From positions 1 through 5,050 of the forward strand of contig SXPO01000065.1 of assembly GCA_005793285.1 (NCBI GenBank): a DNA stretch of 5,050 nucleotides, in the 5' to 3' direction. Positions 4,520 to 5,050 of the stretch are shown here, piece after piece. Source of the stretch: Nitrospiraceae bacterium. GTDB taxonomy: Bacteria; Nitrospirota; Nitrospiria; Nitrospirales; Nitrospiraceae. The position numbers and the translations under genes are program-made. A model generated the notes under the pieces. The model searched no databases. It was not told the DNA's origin and worked only from the letters and a program-made list of their open reading frames with translations. Every line of letters starts with the position of its first letter. Position 1 is the stretch's first letter.

Positions 4520-5050
4520 TCATGGGGTGAGGACGTCTGTGAAGATGGCGCCGGCTTCGTCGATCTGTTTGGCGGAGACGTTCAGGTGGGTGACGGCTCT
4601 GTAGCTCAGTCCCCCGATCGCATTGATGAGCAGGCCCTGCTCTTTCAAGGCGGCGACGATCTCGGCCGGAGTGCGTTGCTGGTCGGTCACGTCAAAAATC
4701 ACAATGTTGGTTTCCACATGCTGCGGCGCGATCTGGACCGACGGAATCTGTTGAAGCAGCCGGGCCAGTTTTTTGGCATGGCTGTGATCGTCCGTCAAGC
4801 GCGCGACATGGTGTTCCAGTGCATAGATGCCGGCGGCGGCGAGGACGCCCGCTTGGCGCATGGCCCCTCCGTACATCCGGCGAAAACGGCGGGCCCGGTC
4901 CATGAGCGGCCGATCGCTGGAGATCAGCAAGGATCCGACGGGCGCGCCGAGTCCTTTCGAGAGGCACAACGAGACCGTTTCAAAGTGTTGGGCATAGGAG
5001 GCCGGGGGTAGCGTCGTGGCCGCGACGGCGTTCATCAGCCTGGCGCCGTC
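4520..5050 (-). CDS. ltaE: Low-specificity L-threonine aldolase, C-terminal part (5' end outside window)
   Basis: This cytoplasmic PLP enzyme cleaves L-threonine and L-allo-threonine to glycine and acetaldehyde. The frame is open through the window edge, showing the last 176 residues of a protein usually about 340 long. The first visible residues, DGARL, belong to the HxDGAR motif whose Asp contacts the PLP ring nitrogen. LCLSKGLGAPVGS carries the Schiff-base lysine. FRRMYGGAMRQAGVLAAAGIYAL is the characteristic segment after it, here interrupted by no gap; the C-terminal small domain follows to TGA 4520-4522. The ATG at 5035 lies after DGAR and is not a start. The alanine-racemase-like fold cannot be assessed in its N-terminal half. 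The gene lies upstream of the small-protein promoter on the same strand; there is no functional link to its neighbours that I can see. The gene symbol is by homology; ltaA is used in some genomes. Confidence 0.92.
   Translation of the reverse strand, partial: DGARLMNAVAATTLPPASYAQHFETVSLCLSKGLGAPVGSLLISSDRPLMDRARRFRRMYGGAMRQAGVLAAAGIYALEHHVARLTDDHSHAKKLARLLQQIPSVQIAPQHVETNIVIFDVTDQQRTPAEIVAALKEQGLLINAIGGLSYRAVTHLNVSAKQIDEAGAIFTDVLTP

Noticed and set aside
4586..5011. A 141-codon + strand open frame opposite the threonine aldolase
   Set aside because: Antisense shadow; the minus strand carries clear aldolase motifs including the PLP lysine segment.

Overview
This 5,050-base window looks like ordinary bacterial chromosome: GC-rich, densely packed, with genes on both strands. 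The gene content (short-form gnd followed by zwf, a CGHC thioredoxin next to an SGNH hydrolase) and the protein style suggest a Nitrospira-like (Nitrospirota) organism. That is an inference from general resemblance; no rRNA or other phylogenetic marker is present.

Layout. Positions 1-839 (+ strand) hold the 3' part of an SGNH/GDSL-type hydrolase and a tightly packed small thioredoxin-like protein. They run tail-to-tail into a long minus-strand block. Read in the direction of transcription, from the right edge, that block is: the C-terminal part of a low-specificity L-threonine aldolase (4520-5050); a near-consensus sigma70-type promoter (4482-4510); a 75-residue unknown protein (4226-4453) coupled by a TAATG stop/start to a 261-residue nucleotidyltransferase-fold protein (3441-4226); a 116-base leader with a strong hairpin (3363-3390); gnd, short-form 6-phosphogluconate dehydrogenase (2431-3324); and zwf, glucose-6-phosphate dehydrogenase (856-2400).

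How the genes work together. zwf and gnd encode the two dehydrogenases of the oxidative pentose phosphate pathway and are almost certainly co-transcribed (30-base gap). The lactonase gene (pgl) that would link them is not in the window. The threonine aldolase and the small protein/nucleotidyltransferase pair seem to be separate units that share the strand.

Main oddity. gnd carries an in-frame TAG (2818-2820) exactly where the family has an aromatic residue two positions before the catalytic lysine, and the next codon is GGG (Gly) where Val is expected. The frame is otherwise intact and well conserved on both sides, so this is either a very recent nonsense mutation or a local sequence error; a 7-bp GC-only hairpin lies directly beside it. 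The less explained parts are the small-protein/nucleotidyltransferase module with its own promoter, and the structured gnd leader. I found no CRISPR array, insertion sequence, tRNA, rRNA or phage genes, and no gene-free stretch longer than about 120 bases.
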